Positions 3,929 through 5,409 of a DNA stretch of 5,409 bases are shown here, in pieces. Source of the stretch: Candidatus Woesearchaeota archaeon (GTDB lineage Archaea; Nanobdellota; Nanobdellia; Woesearchaeales; DSVV01); the NCBI GenBank assembly GCA_016215305.1, contig JACRKI010000179.1, positions 1-5,409 on the forward strand. Direction: 5' to 3'. The stretch's first letter is position 1. Every line of letters begins with the position of its first letter. The notes below the pieces were generated by a model. The model saw only the letters and a list, made by a program, of their open reading frames with translations, was not told where the DNA came from and did not search any database. Position numbers and translations under genes: made by a program.

Positions 3929-4765
3929 ATGAAAGAGCGGGTCACGTTAACTGTGGAGCAGAGTATTCTGGAAGCAGTGGACAAGAGAGTGGATGGTTTC
4001 AAAATAAAAAACAGATCGCATGCAGTGGAACTTTTGCTCATGAAAGCGATGGATCAGTCCAAGCCAAAGATGGCGTTTATTCTTGCTGGCGGCAAAGGAA
4101 CAAGGCTTAGACCAATTACCAATGAAATTCCAAAACCGTTAGTGCCGCTGCATGACAAACCAATCCTCCAGCACACATTGGATCTTTTCAAAAAACATGG
4201 CATTACAGATATTATTATTTCTATTGGATACAAGGGAGATAAGATCAAGGAATATTTTGGCAATGGAAAAAGATTTGGCGTGAACATTCAGTATGTTGAA
4301 GAAACAGAACCATTGGGAACAGCGGGTCCATTAAATTTAGCGAGAGAATATCTCACCGACACATTCGTGATGTGCAACGCGGATGAATTAAAAAATATTG
4401 ATCTCAATGAAATGTATTTGTTTCATAAAGAGAGTGGCGCGGCAGCGACGCTTGCGCTCACGACAGTTGCGGATCCGAGTCAGTATGGGGTTGCAAAATT
4501 AATGGGAAGCAAGATTCAGGAGTTTATAGAAAAGCCAGCGCCGGGAACAGCGCCATCGAATTTGATTAATGCGGGATTGTATATTATTGAACCGCCAGTG
4601 TTGGATTTAGTTCCGAAAGGAGCAAGTTCGATTGAGCGCGAAGTGTTTCCGAAGATTGCAACAGATGGGAAATTATTTGGGTTTCCGTTTTCCGGTCAGT
4701 GGTTTGATACAGGAACGCTGGAACGATATGAAGAAGCGATGCAGAAATGGAATGATATCGTTTAA
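3929..4765 (+). CDS. Ribbon-helix-helix domain fused to sugar-1-phosphate nucleotidyltransferase (mannose-1-phosphate guanylyltransferase-like)
   Basis: The protein has 278 residues from the leaderless ATG at 3929. Residues 1-45 form a ribbon-helix-helix (CopG/Arc-type) domain: strand RVTLTV (4-9), helix EQSILEAVDKRVDGF (10-24), then NRSHAVELLLMKAM (28-41), the typical second helix. Residues 47-278 are a complete NTP-transferase domain: nucleotide loop LAGGKGTRLRPIT (52-64) and PKPL (68-71), ETEPLGTAGPL (125-135), metal Asp152 in CNADE, FIEKP (199-203), NAGLYI (214-219), SIEREVFPKIA (234-244) and WFDTGT (258-263) with the second metal Asp260. GTAGPL and SIEREVFPKI are most like GDP-mannose pyrophosphorylases; the domain is short, with no C-terminal beta-helix. 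The expected reaction is Man-1-P + GTP to GDP-Man + PPi. The phosphomannomutase next door agrees. UDP- or dTDP-sugar synthesis is the alternative. The NAD at 150-152 replaces the usual NGD/GD. The fused DNA-binding domain suggests self-regulation (inference). Confidence 0.9.
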   Translation: MKERVTLTVEQSILEAVDKRVDGFKIKNRSHAVELLLMKAMDQSKPKMAFILAGGKGTRLRPITNEIPKPLVPLHDKPILQHTLDLFKKHGITDIIISIGYKGDKIKEYFGNGKRFGVNIQYVEETEPLGTAGPLNLAREYLTDTFVMCNADELKNIDLNEMYLFHKESGAAATLALTTVADPSQYGVAKLMGSKIQEFIEKPAPGTAPSNLINAGLYIIEPPVLDLVPKGASSIEREVFPKIATDGKLFGFPFSGQWFDTGTLERYEEAMQKWNDIV

Positions 4766-4807
4766 TACAATTCTTGCATTCACACTTCGTGTTCATGAAG
4801 AATTGTA
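4766..4807. repeat. Long hairpin immediately after the nucleotidyltransferase stop codon
   Basis: Arms TACAATTCTT (4766-4775) and AAGAATTGTA (4798-4807) pair perfectly over 10 bases. Inside, CAT/ATG and ACAC/GTGT pair further, separated by a 2x2 mismatch and one bulged G, and close on a TTC loop, giving about 17 base pairs. The stem starts on the first base after the TAA. No U-tract follows, so it more likely protects the mRNA end or is a processing or binding site than a bacterial-type terminator. Confidence 0.75.
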
Positions 4808-4819
4808 CTAGGCACGAAA

Positions 4820-4930
4820 ATGTGTTTCCACTGTCACCATGCAAAAGAAAAATCACACACCAGCAACGTAAATACACGAACTAAGGAAGAAAATACAAGC
4901 ACTAGCAACGCAAACAGTATCTTCATGTAA
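4820..4930 (+). CDS. Possible 36-residue small ORF, doubtful
   Basis: ATG at 4820 to TAA at 4928-4930 opens 36 codons starting MCFHCHHAKEK, with a CxxC-HH cluster that could bind metal. The rest is Ser/Thr/Asn-rich and contains TSNVNT and TSNANS 14 codons apart, reflecting a 42-base-spaced near-repeat (AGCAACGTAAATA at 4862, AGCAACGCAAACA at 4904). No ribosome site or TATA box at the right distance is visible, and the frame lies in the gap between two sugar genes. It could equally be an untranslated or regulatory region. Confidence 0.2.
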   Translation: MCFHCHHAKEKSHTSNVNTRTKEENTSTSNANSIFM

Positions 4931-4940
4931 TTATTTATTT

Positions 4941-4950
4941 TTTTATAAAT
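4941..4950 (+). promoter_or_regulatory. TATA box, phosphomannomutase gene
   Basis: TTTTATAAAT, within a T-rich run (4931-4950), is a good TATA box that places transcription start near 4972 and leaves a leader of about 17 bases before the ATG at 4989. No clear ribosome site is visible. The T-rich part before it could also end transcription coming from the nucleotidyltransferase gene. Confidence 0.55.
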
Positions 4951-4988
4951 TAGGATTGAATGTTTTATTGAAAAGATAACAACTAATA

Positions 4989-5409
4989 ATGGTGAGTAAT
5001 ATTTCAAAAATCCATAAATACATGTTCAGAGAATACGACATCCGCGGACAAATCAGCGAAAGCGAAATGAACGAAGCGTCAATGCAGCAGATTGGCAAAG
5101 CGTTTGGAACATTTCTTCTGCGGCAAAATATTTCGCAAACAGTTGTTGGTCATGATTTTCGTTCCTATTCAGAAAAATTTTACAACGCGTTCATAAGTGG
5201 GGTTCTAAAAGCAGGATGTACTGTGATCGAAGTAGGTATGTGCCTCACGCCAATGCTCTATTATGCGCAGCATTATTTCAAAAGCAGAGGCGGCGCGATG
5301 ATTACCGCGTCGCATAATCCGAACGGCTGGACAGGCGTCAAGCTTTCAAATGATTTTTCATACACATTAATTGGAGACGAAGTGCAGCAGATATACAATC
5401 TCTGTATCA
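4989..5409 (+). CDS. Phosphomannomutase/phosphoglucomutase, N-terminal part (3' end beyond window)
   Basis: The first 140 codons of an alpha-D-phosphohexomutase (family length about 450). FREYDIRG (13-20) is the N-terminal signature of the PMM/PGM (AlgC/ManB-type) group. GHDFR (54-58) replaces the usual G.D.R. TASHNP (106-111) carries the phosphoserine Ser108 that is phosphorylated in the active enzyme, and GWTGVKL follows (113-119). It would convert mannose 6-phosphate to mannose 1-phosphate (or the glucose pair) in the cytoplasm, feeding the nucleotidyltransferase encoded just upstream. The ATG at 4989 gives 12 residues before the signature. An internal ATG at 5022 directly before FREYDIRG is an alternative start. 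The PMM versus PGM choice cannot be made from this part alone; the GMPP-like neighbour favours mannose. Confidence 0.9.
   Translation, partial: MVSNISKIHKYMFREYDIRGQISESEMNEASMQQIGKAFGTFLLRQNISQTVVGHDFRSYSEKFYNAFISGVLKAGCTVIEVGMCLTPMLYYAQHYFKSRGGAMITASHNPNGWTGVKLSNDFSYTLIGDEVQQIYNLCI

Noticed and set aside
4584..4877. 97-residue minus-strand frame over the end of the nucleotidyltransferase and the hairpin
   Set aside because: Antisense to a well-supported enzyme domain; no family pattern.
4931..4950. T-rich stretch as a dedicated terminator of the nucleotidyltransferase gene
   Set aside because: It lies about 165 bases after the stop codon and contains the TATA box of the next gene, so a promoter role explains it better, though a double role is possible.

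Overview
The window looks like a piece of an archaeal chromosome, most probably a small-genome DPANN-type archaeon (Woesearchaeota/Pacearchaeota-like); this assignment is inference. Evidence: AT-rich intergenic gaps carry archaeal TATA boxes about 25-29 bases before start codons, so several genes appear leaderless, while others use GGTG/GTGAT-type ribosome sites. There is also an archaeal-type class I (DhnA/FbaB-like) aldolase domain and a surface protein built from the six-cysteine repeats that I associate with DPANN genomes.

Layout. Positions 1-1618 (minus strand, running off the left edge) hold one uninterrupted reading frame that joins a class I fructose/sedoheptulose-bisphosphatase domain to a class I fructose-bisphosphate aldolase domain. 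A divergent promoter gap (1619-1722) separates it from 1723-1992 (plus), an N-terminal fragment of a phosphoribosyltransferase. That fragment lacks its PRPP-binding half and runs into the 3' end of a convergent gene. Two minus-strand genes follow: a membrane-anchored LEA2/WHy-like protein (1928-2446) and a three-helix membrane protein (2513-2929), separated by a hairpin. After a second divergent promoter gap come four plus-strand genes: an anchored extracellular protein with two six-cysteine repeats (3040-3615), a 39-residue tail-anchored microprotein (3745-3864), a ribbon-helix-helix DNA-binding domain fused to a sugar-1-phosphate nucleotidyltransferase (3929-4765), and the start of a phosphomannomutase/phosphoglucomutase (4989 to the right edge).

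How the genes may work together. The aldolase-phosphatase fusion would turn triose phosphates into fructose 6-phosphate (or sedoheptulose 7-phosphate). Phosphomannomutase and the GMPP-like nucleotidyltransferase would carry hexose phosphate on to a nucleotide sugar, plausibly GDP-mannose, for surface glycans. The membrane and secreted genes between them fit a cell-surface theme but have no assigned function.

Most notable are the two domain fusions (phosphatase-aldolase, and DNA-binding domain-nucleotidyltransferase), the truncated phosphoribosyltransferase, the microprotein, and three strong hairpins in the gaps after genes. No tRNA, rRNA, CRISPR array or insertion sequence was seen. No gene-free stretch exceeds 300 bases; the longest is 4766-4988 (223 bases).
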